A stretch of 64,000 nucleotides of DNA from assembly GCA_949128115.1 (NCBI GenBank), contig OX421966.1, forward strand, positions 36,287,042-36,351,041. The letters are read 5' to 3'. The notes under the pieces were generated by a model, which ran no database searches, had not been told where the DNA came from, and saw only the letters and a program-made list of their open reading frames with translations. Position 1 is the stretch's first letter. Every line of letters begins with the position of its first letter. The position numbers and the translations under genes were made by a program. Positions 11,925 through 24,702 of this stretch are shown in pieces. The stretch comes from Anaspis maculata. Taxonomy: Eukaryota > Arthropoda > Insecta > Coleoptera > Scraptiidae.

Positions 11925-13223
11925 TACCTATTGGCGAAAATCAGCAGCCACCAGAAGGCGCTGAACGCAATCAAACATGGTGGTCCAAGGGGCCTTGACA
12001 AATAGGTACCCAGCGCACAGCCCAGCGCAGTAGCGCAGTAGCACTCGACAGTTGACAGTACCTACTCCAAATCATAAAAATATTGACAGTTTTGACAGTT
12101 GAAAAATGATTAAATTTTTTGTCTTCCTTGTTTTCCTGGTTTTCCACATCGTCGTGAATGTGAGCGAGCGAGTGTTGTAGTTTGACTTGAATTACTGCGT
12201 TAGTATACGCCGATGGATACAATGCACAATGCAGCCGCAAAAGCCGATACGTAAGTTGGTGAAATGCTGGCCGAAAAATGCAATCTCTGAATGCTTATTT
12301 TACATTTCAGGTGTTGAGTTGTGTGAGCCCCTTGCACACAAGGTGGAAATACTAAGCCCCCACAAGACAAGGCATAGGTACAACAGGACGCATCACGAAA
12401 ATCAGCCAACAATGATCGTTTAGGCCAGAAAGATAAACATTCTTTTGAAGTAATCGTACGACTCATACATTGACTGTAAAGTAAAATTTCAGTAGCTAAT
12501 AAGCATTTACCGCTGTCTATAATAATAAAAATCATAGTTTATCAATAATAATTGAGTATTCTTCAATAATGGCATCATCGGTTGATGTTAGTGTTTCTAC
12601 AACAGAAAATATTTTTCTATCGATTAAGTTGTTCTAAATCTGAACTGATGAGGCGAGTGACGGATTCTGATTTGCAGGCCAGGTCTCTTCTCTCAATACC
12701 GCTGGCGCTGATCTCCAGGCTCTCCGGCTGCTCTCACTGGCTTATCGGAGATGGCTTCACGAGTTCACGACACTGTTCTAACAACTGGTCCACAGAACCT
12801 CATCTCCAAATGGCTTTCAATGATCCATTTATGAGACATAACAAAGCACAAGAGTCTCACAGTCGCAGTGAGCCCCAGTCACCCCACACACGATTAAATG
12901 ACCTGCCTCAATCACTTCTTCGCACTTCGTCGAGAGGGGGCTGATTTGGTCACCAAGATGACCATAAATATTGGGCAAATGAATCTGTATTATCGGCATT
13001 TTTTAAAACAAAAATAAGTTAGAGATATTGCAACGAAATTCCATTCCCAACGAACCCCCAGTTCTTGGCCCACTGTTGCGATTTCACTGACAGCTATCAC
13101 TGTTGACAGCTGTTGTGATGTAAATGCGCACTGCGTTTACTACCTATTTGTCAAGGCCCCTTGGGCCACCATGTTTTATTGCGTACAGCGCCACCACGCG
13201 GAAAAGATTTTCGCCAATAGGTA
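11925..13223. mobile_element. Element with ~95-bp terminal inverted repeats, TA flanks
   Basis: Left end TACCTATTGGCGAAAATC and right end GATTTTCGCCAATAGGTA are inverted. The similarity continues inward for about 95 bp, sharing AACATGGTGG and GGGGCCTTGACAAATAGG in inverted form. The interior of about 1.1 kb is unique and is not palindromic, unlike the foldbacks elsewhere in the window. TA on both sides would fit a mariner-like target duplication. Interior ORFs (for example 12582-12944) show no transposase signature, so it looks non-autonomous. Confidence 0.6.
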
Positions 13224-14453
13224 GATCTGTTATCCCTAAACGAAGTGTCATTCCAAAGATGTACCATTGTCAAGCCAGTGTCATTTATTTGTTTGGCGTT
13301 ATCCTCGGCGTTATCTCTTGGGAGCAACATTTCGATCACTTTTCTCCATGAAACTGTCACTCGTGGAAGGAAACAATACCTACTCAACTTTTCTGACTGA
13401 CCTTGAATTGTAACAACAATACAGAACATCTAACACCGCAAGGTCAAGATTGAACCATTTTAAATTTGGTACTGAATGCTGAGCTCAATCGATGTCATGT
13501 TGACGCTTAACACCAGAGCACTTTTCGAATTTACACCTATTCACCTTTTTGGCGGCCAAAAAAAATTTTAGGACAGTTTAGAGAAATGCTTCAAGAGAAC
13601 CAGACAAATTATAATGATAATAATTGAAAGAATCTTCAATTTTTGGGAATATAGGAGAGATCAGTGGCTGAGACTCGACCTCTTTTATCTTAAATTATAA
13701 AAGGCTCCACTATAAAATTGCGCTGCTTCTGTCGCTGCTCTCTTCGCCGCTCTCATCGTTTATCGCAACTTCAACATAAACGCACCCTTAGTGAGGTTTG
13801 TAAGGAGCTTTCTCACATCACCCTGTGGGTCGCAGCTGGCGAATATCTTTCTGAAACTGAATCAAGTTTGAAGAATATCACCGGTTGCGCGTCTCTGGAA
13901 TGTTCAGTGAACAATTCAACTTTTATGATTTTAATTTCAACCTCAAAATTCATAGGTTCGCCCCTCTGTTCGCCTACCTAATTCAATTATTTTGTGTGCC
14001 GGTGCATGTGAAACTTCATTAGCACAAAATTGCACATTTTAAATATTCATTTTCCACGAAAGCTTGACTCCTTTCAAATGCACACACTATAATACACCCA
14101 TTGCATATAACGAGCAAAAAAGATAACAATAATAGGTGATTCAAACCGGCGTGAATTGCAGTTGAATCTGAATAATAACAATTAAAACATCATCACCAAA
14201 TAATCATGTCTAAAACAGCGATAATTATCACCAGTTCATGAATATGCAACGCAACCGCCAACCACTTGCTACTAAAGGATACGTTTACGCTCTTGTGCTA
14301 GTGTGAGCGCGGCTAATGAAAAATCAATTGTTTGAAAATCTGCATTTCAGCGGTATAATCCACGTCAAGGTATAGGTACCTACCTACACAAGCTTTTTCG
14401 GGTCATTTTTTAGAATAAGGTCAAAAACTTTTTTTAAAACCAAGGCAATAAAA
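13224..14453. other. No gene seen
   Basis: Unremarkable AT-rich sequence without a supported feature. Confidence 0.45.
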
Positions 14454-17438
14454 TACAGGGTGATCCATAATTAGACGGAAATAATCAATTAATGTATCAA
14501 GGCAGAAGACTGCTGCTTCTTAGCGGCAGTAAGAATCATCAGTAAGAACTGATGCTTAAAATTTTTTTCCTAATTTTTCTAGTTTTGATTTTTCCCTATT
14601 TTTTTTTTTTGTCGTCCAACATTACACTTTTCACCTCAGAAGGTAACAGTAGCACTATTTTTGACATGTACTTCCGGATTATAACGTAAAAAAGAAGAAA
14701 ATCTAATAAAATGAAGAGAACACTAAAATTTCCTCCAGGTTCGAAAGACCGTAACTTCTAGATTACGTCCAAAATGAAATAGAATTCCAGTACCGTATCC
14801 ACACTAAAAGGGTTGAGGGTGGTTTAGGAAATTCGAAATTATCTCTTACAAAAGAGAATTTTATTACTTTCAATTTGATGTTTCACGAGGTAGCTGACGC
14901 TATCTGAAATTTTAAAGTAGGGTAGAGTGGCGGCGAAAGAGTTGAAAATAGAAATTGGGCAACACGTTTCTTGGATATCATCCTCAAAATAAAAATCGAC
15001 CTGTTTTTGCAGAAAAATCTATTTCTCAAGAATCGGGAGTCAACAGGGGAAAACTTTCTTCTAATTAACAATAAGAGGATTTTGACTAGAGTTGAGGGGT
15101 GATTAAAAAAGAATGACAAAGAGAGAATTTCATTACCTTCAATTTGAAGTATCATCACAAGATAGGTGAGGCAATTATGGAAATTTAAAGTTGGTTAAGG
15201 TGGGGGCAGAAGGATCAAAGATAAAAATTTAGCAATAGATGTTCTAGATGTCCCCCTTGAAATAAAAATCGACCTGTATCGCAGTTTTTTTCTTTGGAAA
15301 AAAAAATTGGTGGTCAGAAATCTGGGGTGGGAAGTTTAAAAATGAACACCCTATCCCTGTATATGTATAACTTCCAAGTGACGTTGCGAAACTCCAAAAA
15401 ACTAAAGTTTATTTTATACATTTCATGCCTGTAAATCTTTAATTCAAGTTCGTAGGTGGACTCAACTTTTGTCACTAGATTGAGTTCTTTTTTGTTGATA
15501 AATTATTGTTGAACGATAGCACGTCTGATTTTCCTGAATCGTAATTAGTCGCTGGGCGACGAGCGAGAGTGTCTTGCAATATATCTGTGTATTCTTAAAT
15601 TGAAAAATTGCAGTTCGTTAGTTCGTAGCTGGCGCAAAGACGTCGTATTTGGCTATTGATATTATTCAAGTTGCATATATCTTGAATCTGTCATACTTTG
15701 TTAGCTTATTCAAGCATTCATACTTATGCTACATTTCCAATGAGAACGCCGAAACTTTCCCGAGCTTTTCTTACGTGAACGAACCTCCGGCTAACACACT
15801 CGATAGAATTGGCAGAATAACCAATAACAACTTGCCTTTCGCAAACCTCTGCAAGTTCAAGCTCTGCTCATAAACCCTTTCCGGAACCGTGTGTTTGTGT
15901 TATTTCCTCAACACTGCCAAGATATAATGCATGAATAATTCAAGATGAGCGCGGTTTCGCAACTTTCGAAACTCTTTCAGGTGCTTCAGTAATCAGCCAG
16001 AGATGGATTAATTTCGTCTCCTCCCTCTTTTCGAATTAAACTTTAATGAAATCCCCCAACGCCGGTGGCTCTCAAGTTCATCATAAAAAAAAGTTCCGCA
16101 AACCGTTCGCACGGTATCAAAAACATAATTAATTATCCACCTCCGAACCGAGAATTACTGTCGAAATTCTGGCGGTAGTCTTTACCGTTGATCGTTATCG
16201 CATTTTCATATTTTTCTTCAATTAGGTAACTATGACTAGTATGAGGATAAGGAAGTATACCTACATAGAATTGCCATAGAGGCACCTTGGTAATATTTTA
16301 AATATTACTATATTCGCGGTAGAAAAAGCACCACCCTTTATATTTCAAAAAGCTCATTTTTCTAAAATTAGTTTTTTTTTCAAGACTCGCCTATTGTCAT
16401 TGTAGGTATCTACTAATCATAATTCATTCCTATTATATACGCCATTACGATTGGGAAAATTTTCAGATACTTTTATTGACACGAAAACCGATAATTATAA
16501 ATAAATTTTCAACATTAGCTTCCCTTTTTTTTACGCCAAAGCTCATTCGCCAAAAAAAAAAAATAATAGCTAGCTTTCTCTGATAGGCGCGTTTGGTCAG
16601 TCATTTACCCACTTTATTCTGAAAATGAAACATTTATTTGTACTCTGCAGCTGCTACCTACTGCTACTGATTAAAAAGCAAGCTTTGTCTACTTTCTGTA
16701 TTTCGAGTTAGTAAAAAGGTGCATCAAGACACAATGATGAATATTTTCACAAAGAGGTATGATGTTCAATTACGATTTTTGTGTAGCGATAAATTATTAC
16801 TCACTCGTGGAAGTTCTTATAGGCAACCAGTAAAACCTCGCTGTTACTTTCTTGCATTATTTATCTTTGCTTTGTGGCCAAGCCAGATCCAAACTCCTGA
16901 AACTTTGAAAGCTCATTTCTGAAGCTCAAAATGCAAGACCACCCAACAACCATAACAATAACCGAAGACCGACTATAACAGTTATTTCTGCTAGTACTAA
17001 ATTATTACTACATATTTCTGGATGCTGTTTGTTCCCTACCTTATCACTGTTGAGAAGATGCGAATGCAGGGGTTTGTTGATGGAGTCTTGGGATCCTTTT
17101 CGATGTATGCCATCATACTTGGAGTTTTCTTTCTGCTGCTTATATCTTGTCCAAAGTATCCTGAAAATTGATTGTTATTAGGTCCTGAATCCTAAATCAG
17201 TCCAGAATAATCCATTTCAATTTAATGTAATGATAAAAACACGAGAGTCAAGTTCTTTCTGGTGTAGGCCACAAGATCCTCCAGCGTGACACAACGTGAC
17301 AGTTTCTGTCCCTTAATGGTCATATAAATGAGGTGGCAATTCTGTGAAATTTTAAAATCCACCTACTTGAGCTCTTTTCAGACAACAGTTGTGTAGCAAA
17401 AATCGAAGGTGGGGTTTATTTTAGAAAATCACCCTGTA
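14454..17438. mobile_element. Possible TACAGGGTGAT-ended element (weak)
   Basis: TACAGGGTGAT at 14454 and ATCACCCTGTA ending at 17438 form an 11-bp inverted pair identical to the termini of the foldbacks elsewhere in the window. The similarity does not extend inward, so these may be unrelated solitary ends. Apart from the diverged duplication at 14845-15300 I see nothing in the interval. Confidence 0.2.
14845..15300 (+). repeat. Diverged tandem duplication (~265-bp period)
   Basis: Sequence at about 14855-15020 recurs at about 15120-15285 in the same orientation. Shared landmarks include TTTCAATTTGA / CTTCAATTTGA and AAATAAAAATCGACCTGT in both copies. Non-coding. Confidence 0.55.
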
Positions 17439-18589
17439 CAAAAATGACCAGACAATACACAACGGTCCAGCACATCGTAGTCCATTCAAATACCCCCACT
17501 CGCACTGTTGAAATATTTGTGCTTGCGCTTGAAATCTAGGAGATTATACGGACCGCATTTTATTGTTGCATGAAGGAGTGAAAGAGCCAACTCCCTCGCC
17601 AACTCCCAACCTAAGTCATACGTTCATCATCCAGCATTCGGCATTATATCCATCCAGCAACTCCCGCGGGAATTATGTAGATCGCGTATGTCGTGCGAAT
17701 TGTGTACGAGGGTCGAGCATAGTGAGTGAGTGCTTGATCAGGCATGAGTGAGAATGGAATCAGCTGTTTGATTCTCCAAATGCTGGCTGATGACCATGAT
17801 TCAATGAATAATGCATACGCACCTTATTCCAAATGCTGTGAGCAACGAAATAACTAACGGAATTAACGTGGCAAAACAGGCTAGGAACAATGTTTGCAGA
17901 TCGTTGAGACCTGCAACAAAAAAGTAGTTGTCAAAGTTATAATTGGAAGTTATGAAAGTTGAACAGAATCGTTATTCCACACGCATACATACAAGTACCT
18001 ATTATTTTAATAATGGTATCTTTGAAAAGAGTCATTCTCAAACTTTGTGTTACTCCCGTTGTGCAGATAACATAACGTCTATATAGGTACCTCGCAACAA
18101 TAATTTCCTGATGATGGTAGCCAGACAGCTATACCGGAACACGTGCCCAGACTTCAAGACAAAATTATGCTTGGAAGAGCCTGAACCATATACCGTGTAC
18201 CATACCTAGTAGAAGAACATGTGATGTGTTATAAAGTATGACCGGGAAGTTGCGGCCGTGGCGGAAGTTTCCACCAACACCGCCACCACAGATGAACCCA
18301 ATTTGTCGGTCGGAAGTCGTGAGCGCAATGCTAAGACTCCCTCCGGTTAACTTGCCGGGAGTTAACGAATTTACGGTGTGATGATCATGCAGAGACGCTT
18401 CGAAAAACGATATATTCAGCAGCACCAGTAGCTGGCGAGTTTTCAGTTTCTCCAAGAAGTCCAAGGTCGCCAGACGCACAAGAAACTCCAACTTTAATAG
18501 GTGCCACGAGTCCACGACTAGCCTTCTCCTCACAGTACACACGTCGCCGTCGCGGGAAAATATAACGTACCTACCACCTATTGCCGCAT
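17439..18589. other. No supported gene; one GC-rich patch
   Basis: The stretch around 18240-18560 is GC-richer and carries a 125-codon open frame on the minus strand with no recognisable domain. I do not call it a gene. Confidence 0.4.
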
Positions 18590-19087
18590 AACATTACAGG
18601 CTTGGGTGTCAACAACTTCTAGCACAAACCCCGAAACTCCGTTAATTAGCGACCATCGAGGCGAGGAGACGTTGCACAAACTCATTGTGACAACATTTAC
18701 AACATTAGGCTGTCAACTAATTTCAACAGATTCTGTGGCACTAAACATCGCACTTGGATATCGATCCACTTAACTTCGCTGCTGTTTCCACTGTCGCTGT
18801 GAATTCAACTCTGACCTGCTCACTGTCGCTCTTTCTTACATACTCGCGTCTTCCATTCAAGAATATCCCAGCTTCTTCTTGAAAGGCCTTGAAGGTTCAC
18901 GTCACTTCCACTGTCGTTCCGGTATATTCCAGCATTGGCCGGCAATCCATTCGGGAGAACTCTAGGAAAGTTCATCGGCTTCGCGCATATTCTAACAAAC
19001 TCTCGATGCACGGCTTACTCTGCTCATTGATTGTGCAGGTGTGTGTCTTATTCGCGCGTCATGATCTTCGGCGAGCTTCGTAACAGT
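18590..19087 (-). mobile_element. 3' LTR of decayed Gypsy element (minus strand)
   Basis: On the minus strand the LTR starts TGTTACGAAGC, directly after a purine tract AAAAGGGGGCAC. This is the expected polypurine-tract/LTR junction downstream of the pol relic next to it. The far end (about 18590) is approximate because no clean TCGTAACA terminus is left. Its first eight bases match the solo LTR at 4823, so the two may belong to related families. Confidence 0.55.
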
Positions 19088-19099
19088 GCCCCCTTTTAA

Positions 19100-19650
19100 G
19101 CCTGTTCGTCCCACTTCGTTATTTCCCCAAATCTATGTTCCCCAGTACCGTGCTGGTCGGTCCAGGAGAGTGATCAACTTACATCTTGACTATAGGGGCT
19201 ATTCGGATTCGGTACACGACGTCGTAGATTCTCTTTAGCAAGGTGTATGGTCCCTCCCATACAAATGGAGCTTCCCAATCTTGCGTTGGGGATTGTACAG
19301 CCACACAAGGTCACCTGCTTGAGTCACCTCCAGAGTTGGCCTTCAAGTTGTATCGCGTTTTCATCCGGTCGATCGAAGTACAAATCCGTCGTCGTCGTAC
19401 TATTTCGTGTACATTGCCCATTCGTTGTCTTGAGTTTTGAGTCACAGCTCCACAGACGTACTCTGGAAAAGTTCTTGCGTAATCCTTAGGTCTGCAAAAT
19501 CGCAAGCCACAAGAAAGACGAAGTTCGCGGCCAAAAACAAGTGGCGGAGATTTTCCGCTTGTATCGTCGACGCGACGGCAGCACGATAAGCCATAAGGAA
19601 TAGGTGTAGGTGACAATCCCAGTCTTGCTGATATATATGTATGTTCATCG
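19100..19650 (-). pseudogene. Ty3/Gypsy pol relic (integrase C-terminus)
   Basis: Minus-strand fragments in different frames fit the end of Gypsy integrase. One frame near 19560-19648 reads QQDWDCHLHLFLMAYRAAV. A second near 19300-19600 has FGRELRL and later DRMKTRYNLKAN. A third downstream reads GDLVWLYNPQRKIGKL and a WEGPYTLLKRIYDVVYRI module (GPY/F type). Frameshifts between them make the gene non-functional. The order and the adjoining LTR support one decayed element whose 5' part is missing. Confidence 0.75.
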
Positions 19651-20740
19651 ATGACCTACGACAGGTATTTTAGTCTTTTTTTGTTTGATACACTTATAAC
19701 TGTCCTAGTTTTATCTATTGCCACATTTCTTGTATTTGGGCTCCTAAGCCTGTTGCCATTTGCATATTCAAACGCCATTTAATCGGGACTATCGTGATGT
19801 CATACAGAACTTTGTCTACTTATGTCGATGAAGGTGCTTTGTGGTTTTTTCAAGAATAAATCGTTTTGAATCGAAAGCAACTGTCACAAGGGAGAAGTGG
19901 ACCCAATAATATTTGACAAAATTCTGAGACGGAGCCGAGAAATTTTGTCTAAAATAATATTTGGGTCTACTTTCCGAGTGACTGATAGTGTTGTTCGAGG
20001 AGTTTGAAACAGTTGACCCAAATCAAATACATATAAATGAATAGAGATAGAAATTAAGCACAAATGATTAACAAATGATCAACTAACATCCATGAATTGA
20101 TCAACGCCCATCTGAAGAAAACACAATTATTGTCTTTTGAGATTCAGCTTTTATTCTCAATCTACAATTATTATTGTCAATAACCTCAATACTTCTGGAA
20201 ACAAAGCTCAATGGCTACCTTATCCATTCTCAGAATTCAGTAGCTGGCTCAACGCCTTATACCATTAGCCACAAGAGGACTTCAACCTCGACTTCAACTT
20301 TCTGACGATTGTTTTCGAGTTGCCGTATCTTTACACCTAGAGTGCCCTTTACGTGTCCCACATGAATGCGTCTGCGATCGAAGCGATGTTGATCGCCAGT
20401 TGATCGAAAAAGACTTCATGGTTTATCATGTAAGATAAGATAAGATAAATTTTATTGATTGTCAAGGCGCATAACAACATGTCCAAAACTGTATAACAAC
20501 ATAATTGCATAACAACAAAATCCGCAAGTAGAATCTCGCGCCATTATTACTGGAAGGATCTGATTTGCCGTGAGAACTCCGATCCGCCAACATCCCTTCG
20601 ACCATGGATCCAAAAGGCTGTTATCGAACTGACGGAAAGAAATCAGATGGCATGTTTTTCATATCATGGAACAGAGACAAACCTATTTTCTGGGGTTTTA
20701 CTTGCATAGATACCGAGAGATAGACCTTTTCACATGACGA
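19651..20740. other. No gene seen; GATAA repeat
   Basis: Only a short (GATAA)n run near 20435-20455, of the kind found at retroelement tails, stands out. Confidence 0.5.
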
Positions 20741-20811
20741 TCTCCAACAGTGTACAATGTACATACATACTCTCTCGGGCACTTCATGGGCGGACGCTCT
20801 GGTCTGAATAC

Positions 20812-20861
20812 CTCTGCGCTGACGAGTCCCCTAATAAGGGACGAAACACCTGTATGTGGGG
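20812..20861 (+). ncRNA. Hammerhead ribozyme motif, second family
   Basis: CTGACGA (20819-20825), stem II GTCCC (20826-20830) with GGGAC (20838-20842), then GAA (20843-20845). Stem III is AC (20846-20847) with GT (20852-20853) around ACCT, giving cleavage triplet GTA. Stem I pairs CTCTGCG (20812-20818) with TGTGGGG (20855-20861): seven pairs, four of them G-U wobbles, so weaker than the array copies. It is a single copy, not tandem. The sequence differs from the 418-bp family, so this is a separate retrozyme-like or retroelement lineage, perhaps decaying. Confidence 0.65.
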
Positions 20862-20887
20862 TACCTAATCTCTGGAGAAAATTTACA

Positions 20888-20912
20888 AATAATAATAATA
20901 ATAATAATAATT
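20888..20912 (+). repeat. (AAT)n microsatellite
   Basis: About eight AAT units just downstream of the hammerhead motif; possibly a retroelement tail. Confidence 0.85.
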
Positions 20913-23900
20913 TATTTACAACGTATGTTACATGATATTAACATAATAGATGACTCTGGTAAATGGTATAATATTAACACAATTGTAAATAAATTGGGGT
21001 AAGCGCTAAGTCAAGGACTTGTGCGCGGTTTTTAGACTTAACAATTACCTCTAATAATGTTCTGATGGAATGCCGAGGTCGTCCCCTTCAGAGTCGCATA
21101 AAGCGGAGCTTGTTTTTGCCTCTCTAACAAGGACTTCCCACCAGCAAACAGAACAAAAGCGAAACAGAAGGACACTGGTTCCTCAGTGATACCCAAGAGA
21201 ACTGAGAAACAAACGAAAAACCCAAATGAAAAAGAAAAAAAAAATTAAAGGAGAAGAATATAAAAGTGTAGCTGAAGATGTTAGTTCCATTATAAGATTG
21301 GTGGTAGATCAATGATTTTAAATAGGTAGTTATTTGAGAAGAAATGATTCAAATTTTCTCTCATCTTACGAAAGCGGTTGGTAAACCAGCGTATTGTGGC
21401 CACGGCTCAACTTTCGCTGTCACAAAAATAAATAAAATAGGTAGCGGCAAATATTGTATATCTACCTCCGAGGAATGTGCTCGGTTCTGCTTCATCTTCT
21501 ATGTAATATCCTGTTCCGTTGTAGAACAGTTCCTTAATTGACTTCTGGCTTTGATTATTTAGTGCTGTGGCTATGGCCGTCCCAAGGTCGATCTTCCGAG
21601 TCGTCGGATCCCCCCAAGGACCGGAAGAGTTCGTCGGAGGGGCCGCCGGGAAGCTGGCTTCAGTTGATGTCCTGGCAGCGGTCATTCTAGGGATGGTGGG
21701 AGCGCTGCTTGAACTTTTTGTGTTTCTTCATGGAAATATTCGCAGCACCTGTAACGAACAGAGCATTAGTACTGTATTGGTCAGAAAAATAAACTTATTG
21801 CGTCAGGGTGTTTCAAATCGTGGAAATATTCTGATATGGTTAAAGTTATTAAACTAGAAATTTATCATCCCGGTGATGGACACAGCGGGAAAGCAGCAGT
21901 GGCAGCAAACATTTGCTGCTTAATTTCACTTGCCTCATTGCCTCATTGTATACAAGACGAGAGATATAAATTTCCAGGCGTGTCCCTGAGTTCAGCAGCT
22001 CCCGATTTATTCCAAGGATCATTTATCTTGGACAGCTAAGAAAGCTGCCTGGATTAAAGACATCATTTCCATCGCAAATGATATACTTTTGAATTCTATA
22101 GGTATCTAAGGTACGTGCACGTATTGTTTTGTGAGATTTGTGTCAAGACCTAGGTATCTATGTTGATTAGTGGAAATTCGGGAAAAGATCCTTTTTATTT
22201 GGAATAATAATTAGAGGATTTTGTACGGGCTCCACCAAGGCGATAAATTTACTTGGCAACTATTAATGACCGTTTGACTTGAACGAGATTTTTTGCGCTA
22301 CGCAACTGAACTGGCAGGGGTAAAGTGATGGCATTCTTGTTCAACGACGCCACATCCACTTAGATATCCAAGGAGGAATGTACGGCAGACAAAGAAACAA
22401 TTAAAACTATTTTCCCGAATCTCCTCTGATTAAACGAAGTTGGAAAGTCGTAAACCAAACAGAAATCGACTTTCTACTCATTGGTCATTACTTCAAAGAC
22501 GAAATCTGGGTCAACCATGCGCTTGTTGGCCTCAGTATTTGGATGAACCGGACATCAAACATCCAGGCACCACATTGCGACTCGTTGATTCCAGCCGATG
22601 GTCTGGGAGGGTTGCAATCGGTACCAAAGCGAGGCCTACATTTTATCAACTCCCCCCAATAAATCCAGGATCCAGAGTCGGAAGGCGACAGACTGGCTGT
22701 ACAGCAAGACAAAAACAAAAGAAGGGAACTAGAGAAAACGGATACGACAAAGAAGAAGTGAAAAATACGAGGATCGAATGGAAGGAAAGTCAAGTCTACA
22801 ACATTCCAAGACGACCTAGGTAGAAACTGCTGAACGATCGGGAACAGAAGACTCCGCAGCATAATAATTATGTAATATGCATCTATTATTTTATCCATCC
22901 AGATAATAATAATTATGTTCGTGTTGTGACATCCGACCAGATTATAAACTAGCTGGTCATCAATATAATCACTTGCAGGCTGCGCTGGCAATATACGAAA
23001 TGTTCCGAGTAAACAAACACAAAATCAATAAACCTGCATTGTGAAACAACAACAAAGTCTCGAGAGGTGTTTGCATGGTCTCGCCCAAAATGCAAAAGCA
23101 AGGGTCAATAACAGTCCTTCCTTCTTCCGGTCGCAAAACGCGCATTTGTGACTCCCATGAGTGTGGTGTACATCCACTGAATTACTGAGTATAACAACTT
23201 AATTAGAGAGTTCAGCGGCAACGATTTGAAAGTGCAGCGCTGTTGTTCCATACACGTTTGTTTTGACAGAACAACAAAGTTGACACATATGATAACCTCG
23301 AAATATTGTGAAGTTCTTCTTACGGTAGTGATCGTGCGATCAAATGGACTCTTGATTTAGGCAGGCTGTGCCCTAGCCAAACACAGCTTATGTTACCAGG
23401 GGTTATGACACCAGAATGACCTCAAAGAGAAAGAGCTAATCAAAAACAACTTTTTAGTTCTTCAGCACCATCTTATTGATGTGGAGGAGCGAGCGGCGGC
23501 CTGCAGACCTCGTAAACTCAGTATGGATATCAGGACCCAAAACTGTATCCGACTACAGCTTTTCGACTCTCTGCGACATTTGCAAGGTAGGACCTGCTTA
23601 TTACCTGGACTGAGTTACTGGTTTGAGTACGTTCACAGCTAGTTCAATAATGTGTGCTTGTGCTGTGCTGATGTGCTGTGCTGCTTGTGGATGTAAGGGC
23701 TTTTGGTGCGTTTATAATATCTTCCTGAATACCGTGAAAGTCGTATTTCGTATCAACACCCGCTTCCGCTCAACCTAAATTGACTGTTTTCGATGTTTTG
23801 TTCTTGCACATGCGTCATCGGGTTTTTACCGTCCAAGCAGGTTGTACGGTACCTTTTGTTGAGGTGACATGTTAATTGGTTTTGACTTTTTTGCTTTGAG

Positions 23901-24690
23901 ATGATTTGATGTTACTTGTCAGGGTAGGGGCCGGGACTGCCATAGCGAATAGGTTTGATTGGTTGCAACTTAGTCGCTTGCGACTCGCGTAACGAGGCAC
24001 ATGTCAGCTTTTCGCCTGATTCTGACTAGTGCATACGGCTCTCAGTTGTTTTTTTTAGAAGGGGTAGAGCTAGGCGTGGGTTCCCAGCTAATTAGGGTTT
24101 GACACAATTTATTAAGAAAGTGTCAACCAAGGTGCTTCTCCCTGAAGCAAAATAAATAAACCAAAAAACACTAGAGTTACGGTGTGGACAGTGTTCGCAC
24201 TGCGTGTGTAGTGAGCGGTGGTAGTAAGAAAATAGACTAAGTTTTAGGAGTACTTGATGGTGATTTTTATAGAGTTGAAACGCAGATATCGCAGAGATGT
24301 GGTGCATCATAAAATGAATCTGATTCAAATAAAGAAAGTTTCGTTGCAGATCCGGATCTACATGCACACCGTGGCCGTCACCGTTAGCTGAGGCTAGCAT
24401 CCACTTGAGCACCGGGAACGGAAATGCGGCCACGACCTACAGCCGGGACATTTAGCGAAGATGTCGGAGTCAGTTGCCCTCCGGAAAAAAAACAGAACGT
24501 CCAAGTTTGCGGGGTGCTGCACGGAGCTACCTTTTAGTGCCGTAGAAAAAGTGAATGGTACCAGCTTAGGCCGTTCTAGACTCTGGCACCCTCCCTCAAA
24601 GAAATAGAAATTTGAGATTTTGGTTTCACCGGGTGAGAGGCTGAACAATTAGGCTTATTTAGTTTGATCCCAAAGGACATAAATAGAGCG
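20913..24690. other. No supported gene
   Basis: Several GC-richer patches (21560-21740, 22440-22830) have open frames on both strands, up to 167 codons. None shows a domain, and neighbouring frames look equally plausible. No long repeat was noticed. Confidence 0.4.
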
Positions 24691-24702
24691 GCTCTGATAC
24701 CG
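24691..24702 (-). promoter_or_regulatory. Copia-type tRNA-Met primer-binding-site-like motif
   Basis: The minus strand reads CGGTATCAGAGC, matching 11 of 12 bases of the TGGTATCAGAGC motif used by many Copia elements. No LTR pair or Copia domains could be confirmed on either side. It may be a relic or chance. Confidence 0.3.

Noticed and set aside
12582..12944. 120-codon plus-strand ORF
   Set aside because: Lies inside the TIR element but shows no transposase motif; composition looks like random translation.
18165..18542. 125-codon minus-strand ORF in GC-rich sequence
   Set aside because: Natural-looking leucine-rich stretch but no domain. Could be an exon; too little support.
21407..21857. 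Opposing ORFs around 21560-21740
   Set aside because: Three frames look equally plausible as protein and none is recognisable.
22440..22991. 127-codon plus and 167-codon minus ORFs
   Set aside because: They overlap antisense; the minus frame includes long hydrophobic runs from AT-rich repeats. No homology recognised.
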